Positions 1-7,050 of a stretch of DNA of 22,170 bases are shown one piece after another. Made by a program: the position numbers and the translations under genes. Numbering within the stretch: position 1 is the stretch's first letter; the number at the start of each line of letters is the position of its first letter. Location: NCBI GenBank assembly GCA_947070915.1, contig CAMTDY010000021.1, positions 1 to 22,170 of the forward strand. The letters run 5' to 3'. Origin of the DNA: an uncultured Roseburia sp. GTDB lineage: Bacteria; Bacillota; Clostridia; Lachnospirales; Lachnospiraceae. The notes beneath the pieces were generated by a model. The model saw nothing but the letters and a program-made list of their open reading frames with translations. It had not been told where the DNA came from and searched no databases.

Positions 1-480
1 TCTGGGAGGCCCTTGCCTGGATCCTGGCAAAATATGCCCCCTTTATGTCCTCATCGGTCTTCTGGGACTGTATGGTCTGTTCCGTCACCAGGACCGTATC
101 CATGGGGATATCCAGTTCTTTTGCTGCCGCCTGGATCTTCACCGCCGTATCCGGGGAGACTCCCAGACCGTCCTGGATGGCGGAGAGGTCTTTCTCCGGA
201 AGGGGTGACGGGGAGGCTTGGGGTGCTGGCGTCAAAGATGGTGCTGGAGACGGGGACGGCTTCTGTCCCGGGGTGACCGATGGTACCGGGGTCTTTGTGG
301 GCGACGGGGAAGCCGATGGCACTGGTGTTCCTGTCGGTTCCGGAATTTCCGTCGGTCTGGGGGAACCCTGGGTGGGAACTGGAGTCGGGACCGGCGTGGG
401 TGTCGGTTCCAGCGTCGGCGTCGGTACTGGCGTTGGCTGGGGGGATCCTGTAAAAGTTACCACAATCGTATGACTGCTCT
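1..480. repeat. Direct repeat, copy 1 (tandem gene duplication)
   Basis: Position 1 aligns with 2280. By eye about 12 differences fall in the first 240 bp, roughly 95% identity. The similarity continues through the linker-coding DNA with an 18-bp length difference (near 410-445 versus 2685-2705), and on towards about 660. Beyond this, in the N-terminal domain, identity falls. The repeat is coding DNA of the two paralogous secreted proteins. Confidence 0.85.
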
Positions 481-1693
481 GGATATCAGAAATCCTGTAG
501 GTGTTTCCCTCTACCTGTTTTTCTTCTCCATCGATGGTAAAGGTATAGGAGCCGGACTCTTCTGCTGGCTGGAAGGTAAGCAGGATGTCTTCGCCGGCGT
601 TTACTTTCATATCTATGGAAGCGTTGCCTTCGGTGGTTACTGTGGTTTCTGATATTTTTAGGGTTACTGAGCCGTTTCCTGTTGTTTTTACTTTAAGGTC
701 ATAGGTGATCTGTGGAGCAGATGTTATTTCCGGCTCTTCTGTCATCTGCGGTGTCGGTGTTGGTGTTTCCGGCTCTTTTGTCTTCTGTGGCGTCGGCGTC
801 GGAGTAACCGGTTCTTCTTTTTTTCCATCGGAGGTCACGGTACCAGCATATGACCAGTTGGAGACAGATGACAGATTTAGATGCAAAGCTGGGCGGATGG
901 TGAGATTAATGTCGTGCACACTGTTGCCATGCATATAGACATTCCCCCTGTAAAACATGTAGGAGGCCTTATAGTTGAAACGGCCCGGGGACCGGAGCCA
1001 CCAGTACCCATTTCCCACATATTCTTCTGACGTATATGCTCCCTGTCCCTTTGTAAAAGCAGTATTCAAAGCTCTTCTGCTTTCTGCGTAGTCTTCTATT
1101 GAAGAACTGAATCCGTATGCTGGATTCGTTGCCTCCTCGATGGACAGTGGATACACTTGATCCGAAGTATTATTTCCTCCATTGGTTCCATATTCTAAAT
1201 TGTTTTTGTTCACTAGATCTGCAGTTTGAATCGCTGCCTGCTCTTTGGCAGTAAAAGCGTACTCCATAAAATTTTCAGAACGATAGTCCTTCTTACATAC
1301 ATTTTCCTCTTCCCCATACCCATTCAGCCAGCTGCGCAGCGTACAGGTCTCCCAGGTGACGTCTTCATATGTATCATTATATCTCTGGCAGTCTAGGTTT
1401 TTGTCTGCCACCAGAAAGGCATCATCGCCCTCAACCGATAATACCCGCCACTTAATGGAAGTCATGGCATCCTTTTTATCCGCCTTGCCGTCCCTGTTGG
1501 TGTCTTCCTGCCAGTAGTTTCCGAACCAGATGCAGTCCCAGGTAGTGATACCGCTGCTGTCTATCCTTGGACTACTGACGCCATAGCCTGCCGCCTGGGC
1601 CGGAGATGAACCAGGCATGGGCAGGATGCCTGCCAGCAGGGCGGCAATCAATAAAAAAGCTGCTTGTGTTTTACAATTGGATTTTCTATGCAT
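1..1693 (-). CDS. Secreted DUF6273-like multidomain protein, tandem paralog (C-terminus cut by window edge)
   Basis: An open frame runs from ATG at 1693 to the left edge without a stop, about 564 codons. It encodes an N-terminal signal peptide (KTQAAFLLIAALLAGILP, then SSPAQAAG), and a DUF6273-like domain with the hallmark segments TWETCTLRSWLNGYG, YWWLRSPG and IRPALHLNL. A two-fold PTPTPQ-type linker follows, then a beta-rich segment (GNGSVTLKISETTVTTEGNA), a long Pro/Thr/Ser linker, and a helical segment ending at the window edge. The next gene upstream (1747-3969) is its paralog, 53 bp away. The predicted SD (AGGAAAGG) lies about 15 nt from the ATG, unusually far, and no closer in-frame start exists, so translation may be weak or coupled. 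The loop DTNRDGKADKKD resembles a dockerin calcium loop. Function is unknown; an exported, cell-envelope or extracellular role is inferred. The missing part should encode the Fn3-like and Ig-like domains seen in the paralog. Confidence 0.85.
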   Translation of the reverse strand, partial: MHRKSNCKTQAAFLLIAALLAGILPMPGSSPAQAAGYGVSSPRIDSSGITTWDCIWFGNYWQEDTNRDGKADKKDAMTSIKWRVLSVEGDDAFLVADKNLDCQRYNDTYEDVTWETCTLRSWLNGYGEEENVCKKDYRSENFMEYAFTAKEQAAIQTADLVNKNNLEYGTNGGNNTSDQVYPLSIEEATNPAYGFSSSIEDYAESRRALNTAFTKGQGAYTSEEYVGNGYWWLRSPGRFNYKASYMFYRGNVYMHGNSVHDINLTIRPALHLNLSSVSNWSYAGTVTSDGKKEEPVTPTPTPQKTKEPETPTPTPQMTEEPEITSAPQITYDLKVKTTGNGSVTLKISETTVTTEGNASIDMKVNAGEDILLTFQPAEESGSYTFTIDGEEKQVEGNTYRISDIQSSHTIVVTFTGSPQPTPVPTPTLEPTPTPVPTPVPTQGSPRPTEIPEPTGTPVPSASPSPTKTPVPSVTPGQKPSPSPAPSLTPAPQASPSPLPEKDLSAIQDGLGVSPDTAVKIQAAAKELDIPMDTVLVTEQTIQSQKTDEDIKGAYFARIQARASQ

Positions 1694-1732
1694 TTTCGTA
1701 TATCTATATCCTTTCCTGTTTAAATAACTTTT

Positions 1733-1744
1733 CGGAAGCTTCCG
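1733..1744. other. 12-bp perfect palindrome between the tandem paralogs
   Basis: CGGAAGCTTCCG reads the same on both strands and sits just after the stop codon of the upstream paralog. It is too short and has too poor a T-run for a convincing terminator. It may be a weak transcript hairpin or chance. Confidence 0.3.
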
Positions 1745-1746
1745 GG

Positions 1747-3969
1747 CTACTTCACCCTGACCTGAACCTTCCTGTAGACGCCGCTCTGGGCGTAGGCAAA
1801 GACTGTATATTTTCCTTTTTTCTTCACCTTTATGACTCCTTTTTTGGATACAGACAGTGCCTTGGGGTGGCTGGATTCGTAGCTGACCTCCCGGTGGTGA
1901 CGCAGTGGCTTGGACTCTTTGATCTCTTTTGCCTTAATGCGCCATGTTTTTCCCGCCTTTAAGGTGATTTTGTTTTTGTTTACTTTCACGGACTTTGCAT
2001 TTCCGTTCTTCCCTCCCTTTGTGGTGACGTGGATCGTCTTGGAGGCAGCGATGGTCACTTTCTTCCTATCAATAATCTTATAGGCCCGGACGATGTATTT
2101 GAAATAGGTGCCCTTTTTGCATTTCCGGTCGATGTAGGATTTTTTATCCCCGTTCTTTATGTTCTTCTTTAGTTTGTATTCATAGATCCATTTTTTTGTG
2201 TTGCAGCGGTTGCCGTACACCTCGTAGCCGTCTGCCCCCTTCACCCGGTTCCAGGACAGTTTGATGTTCTTCTCCGTGATCTGGGAGGCCCTTGCCTGGA
2301 TCCTGGCAAAATATGCCCCCTTTATGTCCTCATCCGTCTTCTGGGACTGTATGGTCTGTTCCGTCACCAGGATCGTATCCATGGGGACGTCCAGTTCTTT
2401 TGCTGCCGCCTGGATCTTCACCGCCGTATCCGGGGAGACTCCCAGGCCGTCCTGGATGGCAGAGAGGTCTTTCTCTGGAAGGGGCGATGGGGAGACCTGG
2501 GGTGCCGGCGTCAAAGATGGTATCGGCTCCGGGGATTGTGTTGGTTCCGGGGTGGCAGAAGCTACCGGGGACACAGTAGGTGACGGGACCGCTGATGGCA
2601 TCGGTGTTCCTGTCGGTTCCGGAGTTTCCGTCGGTCCGGGTGGTTCCAGAGTGGGAATGGGGGTCGGGACCGGCGTGGGTGTCGGTACCAGCGTTGGCTG
2701 GGGGGATCCAGTAAAGGTTACCACTACCGTATGGCTGCTCTGGATACTGGGAATCCTGTAGGTGTTTCCCACCACATGTCCCACCTCTCCATCGATGGTA
2801 AGGATATAAGGGCCTGAGCCCTCTGCCGGCTGGAAGGTAAGCAGGACGTCTTCACCACTGTTTACTTTCATATCTATGGAGGCGTTGCCCTCGGTGGTTA
2901 TAACCGTGTTTGATGTGTTCAAAGATACCGTCCCATTCCCACTGGTCTTTATTCTGAGATCATAGGTTTTCTGGGGAACAGAGGTTATTCCAGGCTTTAC
3001 TGTTCCCGCCGGTGTCGGTTTGATCGTTGGCTTTAGTGTTGACAAGGGGGGCACTGTCCCTTCTTCTTTTCCATCTGAGGTCACGGTATCGGCAAATGAC
3101 CAGCCGGGGGCTGATAAGTCCTCTGAAGCCGCCTTGAGATTTAAATGCAAAGCTGGACGGACAGCGATACGATCGTCGTTGACATCAATACCATTATCAA
3201 GGACATATCCAAGGTTCGTCACGTAGGAAGCGACACGGCTATTGTAACCCGGCGACCGCAGCCACCAATGATCCGTATTTCCGGCACTGCTCATACCACT
3301 GCTCCCGACTTCTCCCCCATCCGCCGTATATGCTGTGTTAACTGCCTTCCTTGTATTTGAGCTGTCTACAGAAGAGGCAAACCCATAAGATGGATCCATT
3401 GCCTCTTCGATGGACAGCAGATACACCTGGTCAGCAGTATTATTTCCTCCGTATGTTCCACGCCCCGGATTATCGTTATTTACTATCTTTGTAGTTTTTA
3501 TGGCCTGCCGTTCCGATGCCGTAAAGGCATTGTTTAGAAAACCGTCTCCACTATAGTTTTTTCCTTGCAGATTCGCTTCTGCCCCATACCCATTCAGCCA
3601 GCTGCGCATCGTGCAGGTCTCCCAGGTGACATCTGAATCTGTATCATTGTATTTCTGGCACTCCAGACTCTTATCTGCCATCAGAAAGACATCATCGCCA
3701 TCCACCGACAGCACCCTCCACTTAATTGGCGTTTTTTCATCATTCTTATCGGCTTTTCCATCCTTGTTGGTGTCATCCTGCCAGTATTTTCCAAAATAGA
3801 TACAGTCCCAGGTGGTGACACCGTTACTGTCTATCCTTGGGTTACTGACACCATAGCCGGCCGCCTGGACTGGTGGTGTGCCAGTAAGCGGCAGGATCCC
3901 TGCCAGCATGGCTGCGATCAGCAAAAGGGCTGCCTGTCGCCTTAAATCGGATTTTCTTTTCTTGTTCAT
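1747..3969 (-). CDS. Secreted DUF6273-like protein with Pro-rich linker, Fn3-like and Ig-like domains
   Basis: 740 residues from ATG 3969, chosen because GGAGGGG sits 8 nt upstream; an in-frame start 33 nt further upstream lacks such a site. Residues 1-37 are a signal peptide (basic N-region, AALLLIAAMLAGILPL, cleavage near VQAAG). Residues about 38-300 form a DUF6273-like domain (TWETCTMRSWLNGYG, HWWLRSPGYN, VRPALHLNL). Inside it, residues 66-77 (DTNKDGKADKND) fit an EF-hand/dockerin calcium loop. Residues about 335-420 form a beta-rich domain resembling divergent InlB-type repeats (GNGTVSL, TVVVTF). Residues 421-499 are a Pro/Thr/Ser linker and 500-563 are helical. Residues about 564-650 look like fibronectin type III (LSWNRVKGADGYEVYG), and about 655-740 like a bacterial Ig-like domain (VSYESSHPKALSVSKKGVIKV). 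No LPXTG or membrane anchor is visible. The DUF has no assigned activity; surface or extracellular binding is inferred. A promoter about 200 nt upstream and a paralog downstream define the locus. Confidence 0.9.
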   Translation of the reverse strand: MNKKRKSDLRRQAALLLIAAMLAGILPLTGTPPVQAAGYGVSNPRIDSNGVTTWDCIYFGKYWQDDTNKDGKADKNDEKTPIKWRVLSVDGDDVFLMADKSLECQKYNDTDSDVTWETCTMRSWLNGYGAEANLQGKNYSGDGFLNNAFTASERQAIKTTKIVNNDNPGRGTYGGNNTADQVYLLSIEEAMDPSYGFASSVDSSNTRKAVNTAYTADGGEVGSSGMSSAGNTDHWWLRSPGYNSRVASYVTNLGYVLDNGIDVNDDRIAVRPALHLNLKAASEDLSAPGWSFADTVTSDGKEEGTVPPLSTLKPTIKPTPAGTVKPGITSVPQKTYDLRIKTSGNGTVSLNTSNTVITTEGNASIDMKVNSGEDVLLTFQPAEGSGPYILTIDGEVGHVVGNTYRIPSIQSSHTVVVTFTGSPQPTLVPTPTPVPTPIPTLEPPGPTETPEPTGTPMPSAVPSPTVSPVASATPEPTQSPEPIPSLTPAPQVSPSPLPEKDLSAIQDGLGVSPDTAVKIQAAAKELDVPMDTILVTEQTIQSQKTDEDIKGAYFARIQARASQITEKNIKLSWNRVKGADGYEVYGNRCNTKKWIYEYKLKKNIKNGDKKSYIDRKCKKGTYFKYIVRAYKIIDRKKVTIAASKTIHVTTKGGKNGNAKSVKVNKNKITLKAGKTWRIKAKEIKESKPLRHHREVSYESSHPKALSVSKKGVIKVKKKGKYTVFAYAQSGVYRKVQVRVK
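2280..2760. repeat. Direct repeat, copy 2 (tandem gene duplication)
   Basis: Partner of the repeat at 1-480, same orientation, offset 2279 bp at its left end. It encodes the C-terminal half of the beta-rich domain, the Pro/Thr/Ser linker and the helical segment of the upstream paralog. The high identity in this part, against a diverged N-terminal domain, suggests recent duplication with later divergence or local gene conversion. Confidence 0.85.
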
Positions 3970-4166
3970 GCTCTTAACCCCTCCTGATAAATATAAGCAC
4001 ATAGAGTTAAAGACAGCCCGGTGGTACGAAGTCCCGTATCGATTCCCCGTTGCTGTCGTTCAGTTTTAAAATTAATCTTCCCAGCTGGAAACAACAGCTG
4101 AAAACTGGTCCACTGCAGGCGCTTCCTGGTAAACCTAAGTCTGGCATTTGCTGCTATTTTCCTTTT
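3970..4166 (-). other. Long untranslated leader of the secreted-protein gene pair
   Basis: About 195 nt separate the predicted transcription start (near 4166) from the ATG at 3969. The leader can fold: GACAGC/GCTGTC arms at 4052-4057 and 4012-4017 enclose a smaller TACG/CGTA hairpin (4034-4037 with 4025-4028), and CAGCTG motifs near 4086-4104 can pair. I could not match it to a known riboswitch class by eye. A regulatory role is speculation. A 74-codon frame crosses it but lacks a ribosome binding site and starts upstream of the predicted transcript. Confidence 0.35.
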
Positions 4167-4172
4167 AATAGC

Positions 4173-4201
4173 ATTATATAACAGTCTCATAAATTATACA
4201 A
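4173..4201 (-). promoter_or_regulatory. Predicted sigma-A-type promoter for the secreted paralog pair
   Basis: Reading the minus strand, a perfect -10 box TATAAT (4173-4178) is preceded by 17 nt and a weak -35 box TTGTAT (4196-4201). An overlapping TTGACT at 4200-4205 is the better -35 hexamer, but its spacing would be about 21 nt. It lies in AT-rich DNA between the terminator of the preceding gene and the secreted-protein gene. Confidence 0.55.
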
Positions 4202-4274
4202 GTCAATCGGCACCAGCGACGGCAGTTAGTGGAACTGGTACAAAAAACAGCCACAAACCTTTGAACAAAGCAAA

Positions 4275-4317
4275 AGGAACTTCTTTCAACCGCATACAGC
4301 AGTTAAAAGAAGTTCCT
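4275..4317 (-). terminator. Rho-independent terminator after the AIM24-family gene
   Basis: Arms 4275-4290 and 4302-4317 form a 16-bp stem with a single G-U pair and an 11-nt loop. On the minus strand the stem is followed by TTTTGCTTTGTT, a U-rich tail; on the plus strand the following bases are not T-rich. It lies about 48 nt past the AIM24-family stop codon and would end that transcript before the next promoter (4173-4201). Confidence 0.8.
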
Positions 4318-4364
4318 ATAAGATTAGAACAAGATTTAATTTTTTATTTTATTAAAATATGTTA

Positions 4365-5117
4365 TTACAGCGGCGCCATCAGAACCTTTCCGGTCCCCCG
4401 GTACACATTCACAAGCCCCTCGCCGCTTGCCGCAGAACCGATCAGTGTTTTGGTGGAGCGCTCTACCGTAAACTTAAGGCTCTGGCTCCAGGCGATGGCA
4501 AAGTTTCCATCCACCTTCAGCTCATCATCCTGAAGTTCTACTTCAACAAGCTCTTCCCTTGGACAGTTACATTCGAGAACCGCAAAACCGCTTCCGATCA
4601 GGCAGGAATTAAAAAGCCCCTCTCCTCCGGCGATAGCAGAGGAAAATGATTTACGGGACACTGTCTTGATCTCCGTATTTCCGTCACAGGCGAGAAACAG
4701 TCCGTCATCTATCACCATTCCGTTCCAGGCTGCCACATCTTCAATGATCAGATATTTGTAGGTGGGCTCCAGCATCAGAATTCCCTTACCTGTATATTTG
4801 GGCTTGATTGCCGACTCATTGGTCACCTTGGAACTAACCAGTTTCTTGGCAAAATCGCCGACCCCTTTTACGTTTGTGCCGCTGCTCACGCTTCCTGCCA
4901 TCCACTGCATCGCCCCCGCTTGAACGATCACGTCATGCTCTCCGTCCAGATCAAACATCACCTGGCGCCTGCGGATATTCATTTTGGATGAATAATATGC
5001 CTGCATCGCAGCTCCTGGATTGGTGCTGAGGTCCTGCTCATACTCGTAGATCGTGATATTCCCCTTCTGCTCGATCACCTTGCGGTTGTTCGTGTCCGGC
5101 ATCTTTACCTGGTACAT
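4365..5117 (-). CDS. AIM24 family protein
   Basis: 250 residues; ATG 5117 is preceded by AAGGAGG at good spacing. The all-beta, glycine-punctuated sequence and the C-terminal segment GEGLVNVYRGTGKVLMAP (about residues 232-249) are typical of the AIM24 family (PF01987), named after a yeast mitochondrial protein. The bacterial members have no firmly established reaction. Other family-like stretches are VQAGAMQWMAG near residue 65 and GKGILMLEPTYKYLIIEDV near residue 110. There is no signal peptide or membrane segment, so it is probably cytosolic. It follows the acyl-AMP ligase gene by 132 nt with no clear terminator between, so it may be cotranscribed with the lipid operon; it ends in a strong terminator. 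Palindromes upstream could provide separate control. Confidence 0.88.
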   Translation of the reverse strand: MYQVKMPDTNNRKVIEQKGNITIYEYEQDLSTNPGAAMQAYYSSKMNIRRRQVMFDLDGEHDVIVQAGAMQWMAGSVSSGTNVKGVGDFAKKLVSSKVTNESAIKPKYTGKGILMLEPTYKYLIIEDVAAWNGMVIDDGLFLACDGNTEIKTVSRKSFSSAIAGGEGLFNSCLIGSGFAVLECNCPREELVEVELQDDELKVDGNFAIAWSQSLKFTVERSTKTLIGSAASGEGLVNVYRGTGKVLMAPL

Positions 5118-5154
5118 ATACTTGTCCTCCTTGGTTTGTTAATTTTTCCCAGCA

Positions 5155-5166
5155 CCGTCATGACGG
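5155..5166. promoter_or_regulatory. 12-bp palindrome upstream of the AIM24-family gene (possible operator)
   Basis: CCGTCATGACGG is a perfect palindrome centred about 43 bp upstream of the AIM24-family start codon. With its flanks it can also form an imperfect hairpin (GCGCCG/CGGTGC with CCA/TGG), but no T-run follows on either strand, so it does not look like a terminator. A protein-binding site or leader hairpin is possible. Confidence 0.35.
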
Positions 5167-5173
5167 CGCCCTG

Positions 5174-5209
5174 GTACAACGGAAATTAAGTCTTTGATAT
5201 CCGTTGTAC
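5174..5209. other. 10-bp inverted repeat in the gap between acyl-AMP ligase and AIM24-family genes
   Basis: Arms GTACAACGGA (5174-5183) and TCCGTTGTAC (5200-5209) are perfect with a 16-nt AT-rich spacer. Neither strand has a U-tract after the stem. It could be an operator for a dimeric regulator, an mRNA processing or stabilising hairpin, or a poor terminator for the upstream operon. Confidence 0.4.
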
Positions 5210-5249
5210 TAATCTATCTTTAGTCTAACAAATTTTAGGAGAAATGTCA

Positions 5250-6767
5250 CTACCTCTTTATCTTCTTTGAGGGAGTTTTTTCAAATTCCTGATCCCGGAC
5301 CTTCAGACGGTATATTCTTTTATGGGTTGGAGCCCCCGCGTTGTATTCGTCAATCAGCTTCTGCAGTTCCTTCTCCACATCATGGATCTGTTTTCTCATC
5401 ACATATTCCTGATCCGGGAAGATCTCTGCCTCGATAACGCCCTCAGATTCCCGGACAAGGATTTCCTGCACCAGACGGGAAGTACCAATTTTATTTTCCA
5501 GCTCTTCCGGGGATACATTTTCCCCATTTTTTGTGATGATAAGATTCTTTTTCCTTCCGGTGAGATAAACAAAGCCCTCCCCGTCCACGTATCCCAGGTC
5601 TCCGGTCTTTAACCAGCCGTCTTCCAGCGTCTCCGCAGTTTCCTTTGGCATTTTGTAATACCCTGCCATCACACTGCTTCCCCGGATCCACAATTCATGT
5701 TCCACCACCTTTGCCTCACAGTTCGGCATAAGCTGGCCCACAGAATCCTTGCGGATGTTCCAGCTGAGGTTGGTGCTGATGACCGGGGCACATTCCGTCA
5801 TCCCATATCCCTGCTGGATACGGATCCCGTACTTCTCAAACAGATCGATATAGTCCGGATTCAGATAGGCACCGCCGCTGCAGATCGTATGCAGATTTTC
5901 CCCGAATACCTGTTGTCTTACTGCCTCCGGGGGGAGCCCCTCCGCCGCCTCCAGTTTCTTCGCCAGCGTCTCGATCATCAGCGGCACCATCAGGATCATG
6001 TCCGGCTGGAAGATCTTCATATTTTTTGCCATGTGCATCAGAGAATCGTTGATACAGATCACACTTCCCAGGGAAATTCCTTTGATGATATCCATACTGA
6101 GACAGTAAGCGTGATGGATCGGAAGTACCGAAAGAATAACTGTGCGCTCCGGGAATTTCATATCCAGACAGGTGGCATTTTCTGCTATGTTGCGCTGGGT
6201 GAGCATAACGCCTTTGCTCTTTCCTGTGGTTCCTGATGTAAACATAATAGTACAGAGATCCTCCGGCTCCGGGCGGTGGTCTAAACTCCCCTTCTGGGCG
6301 TTCACCAGCTCCCAGAAAGACTCCATCCCCCCTTCTGCTTTTTCTTTCTGCATGGAAAGGACATAACGGATCTTTGGACAGCGCTCCCTCACCATAGCGC
6401 CCACGTCACCGCGGACCTCATCCAGCACCAGCACCGTGGCATCGGACCGGTGGATCAGTTCACACATTTCCTCCGCCGGCAGGGAGACATCCAAGGGCAC
6501 CGCCACACAGCCGCTTCCTGTTATTCCAAGAAAAGCGGTGATCCACGTATAAGAAGTCATGCCCGTTAAGGCGATATGGTTTCCCAGCTCTCCCAGCTCT
6601 CTCAGGACACAGGAAAAATGATCGCTGTCCTGTTTTAACTGGCCATATGTCTTTGCCTCGATGCCGTCTTTTGAAACCCGGTACCGGACCGCCTCTTCTG
6701 AACCATATTTTTTATCTGCCGCAACAAGTATTTCCCAAATTGTCGAATAGGTCATAGTATTGCTCAT
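5250..6767 (-). CDS. Acyl-AMP ligase / acyl-CoA synthetase (class I adenylate-forming enzyme)
   Basis: 505 residues; ATG 6767 follows GGAGG by 7 nt. All core motifs of the AMP-binding superfamily (PF00501) are present: the phosphate loop TSGTTGKSKG at 177-186, YGMTE at 321-325, TGD at 388-390, the hinge segment GRKKNLI at 404-410, and the C-terminal catalytic-lysine region TPSKKIKR at the very end. Overall similarity is to fatty-acid CoA ligases (FadD/FAA type) rather than to amino-acid-specific NRPS domains, but substrate cannot be read reliably. Reaction: carboxylate plus ATP to acyl-AMP, then transfer to CoA or a carrier-protein thiol. It sits 25 nt after a carrier-protein gene and a condensation-type gene, so loading that carrier is the natural inference. 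It is the last clear gene of the SCP2-led operon. The C-terminus ends right after the catalytic lysine motif, which is normal. Confidence 0.9.
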   Translation of the reverse strand: MSNTMTYSTIWEILVAADKKYGSEEAVRYRVSKDGIEAKTYGQLKQDSDHFSCVLRELGELGNHIALTGMTSYTWITAFLGITGSGCVAVPLDVSLPAEEMCELIHRSDATVLVLDEVRGDVGAMVRERCPKIRYVLSMQKEKAEGGMESFWELVNAQKGSLDHRPEPEDLCTIMFTSGTTGKSKGVMLTQRNIAENATCLDMKFPERTVILSVLPIHHAYCLSMDIIKGISLGSVICINDSLMHMAKNMKIFQPDMILMVPLMIETLAKKLEAAEGLPPEAVRQQVFGENLHTICSGGAYLNPDYIDLFEKYGIRIQQGYGMTECAPVISTNLSWNIRKDSVGQLMPNCEAKVVEHELWIRGSSVMAGYYKMPKETAETLEDGWLKTGDLGYVDGEGFVYLTGRKKNLIITKNGENVSPEELENKIGTSRLVQEILVRESEGVIEAEIFPDQEYVMRKQIHDVEKELQKLIDEYNAGAPTHKRIYRLKVRDQEFEKTPSKKIKR

Positions 6768-6792
6768 CGTATACCTCCCGTATCTAAAACAA

Positions 6793-7020
6793 TCAGTCTA
6801 TAAGTGTAGATAAATAGTCAACCGCTTCCTGTACCGTCCGGACCGAGCCCGCCTGCGCCGAGTCGATCTCAATATCAAACTGCTCCTCCAATTCTCCCAT
6901 CATACTCACAAAGTCAAAGGAAGTAAACCCAAGATCTTCCATAAACCGGGAATCCGGATGGATATCTGACGGCTCTACCTCCACATAATTACAGATGATT
7001 TCTTTCAGCTCTTCAAACAT
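6793..7020 (-). CDS. Free-standing acyl/peptidyl carrier protein
   Basis: 75 residues; ATG 7020 follows AAGGAGG by 7 nt. The acidic, helical sequence and the segment DLGFTSFDFVSMMGELEEQF fit the PP-binding family (PF00550). The serine in TSF is the expected 4'-phosphopantetheine site, with TSF in place of the classical DSL. Its job would be to hold an acyl (or aminoacyl) group as a thioester between the ligase encoded downstream and the condensation-type enzyme encoded upstream. It is unlikely to be the housekeeping fatty-acid AcpP, given its operon and motif variant. No phosphopantetheinyl transferase gene is in the window, so activation would depend on one encoded elsewhere. Confidence 0.9.
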   Translation of the reverse strand: MFEELKEIICNYVEVEPSDIHPDSRFMEDLGFTSFDFVSMMGELEEQFDIEIDSAQAGSVRTVQEAVDYLSTLID

Positions 7021-7050
7021 GATCTTCCTCCTTAAAATTCCAAAGAAATA

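Noticed and set aside
240..460. GT-rich repetitive DNA (ggtgtcggt-like units, also at 2510-2700) considered as a minisatellite or CRISPR-like array
   Set aside because: The units are irregular, without spacers, and are explained by codons of a Pro/Thr/Ser-rich linker on the minus strand.
3970..4166. c-di-GMP or cobalamin riboswitch in the secreted-protein leader
   Set aside because: Some short GCAAA and GGTTTACC-like strings are present, but their order and spacing do not fit the consensus of either class.
3966..4190. 74-codon minus-strand frame whose TGA overlaps the ATG of the secreted-protein gene
   Set aside because: It has no ribosome binding site, its ATG lies upstream of the predicted transcription start, there is no internal start, and the product resembles no family. 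It is more likely untranslated leader.
5155..5209. Rho-independent terminator after the acyl-AMP ligase gene
   Set aside because: The hairpins are good but no U-rich tract follows on the minus strand, so they are reported as inverted repeats only.
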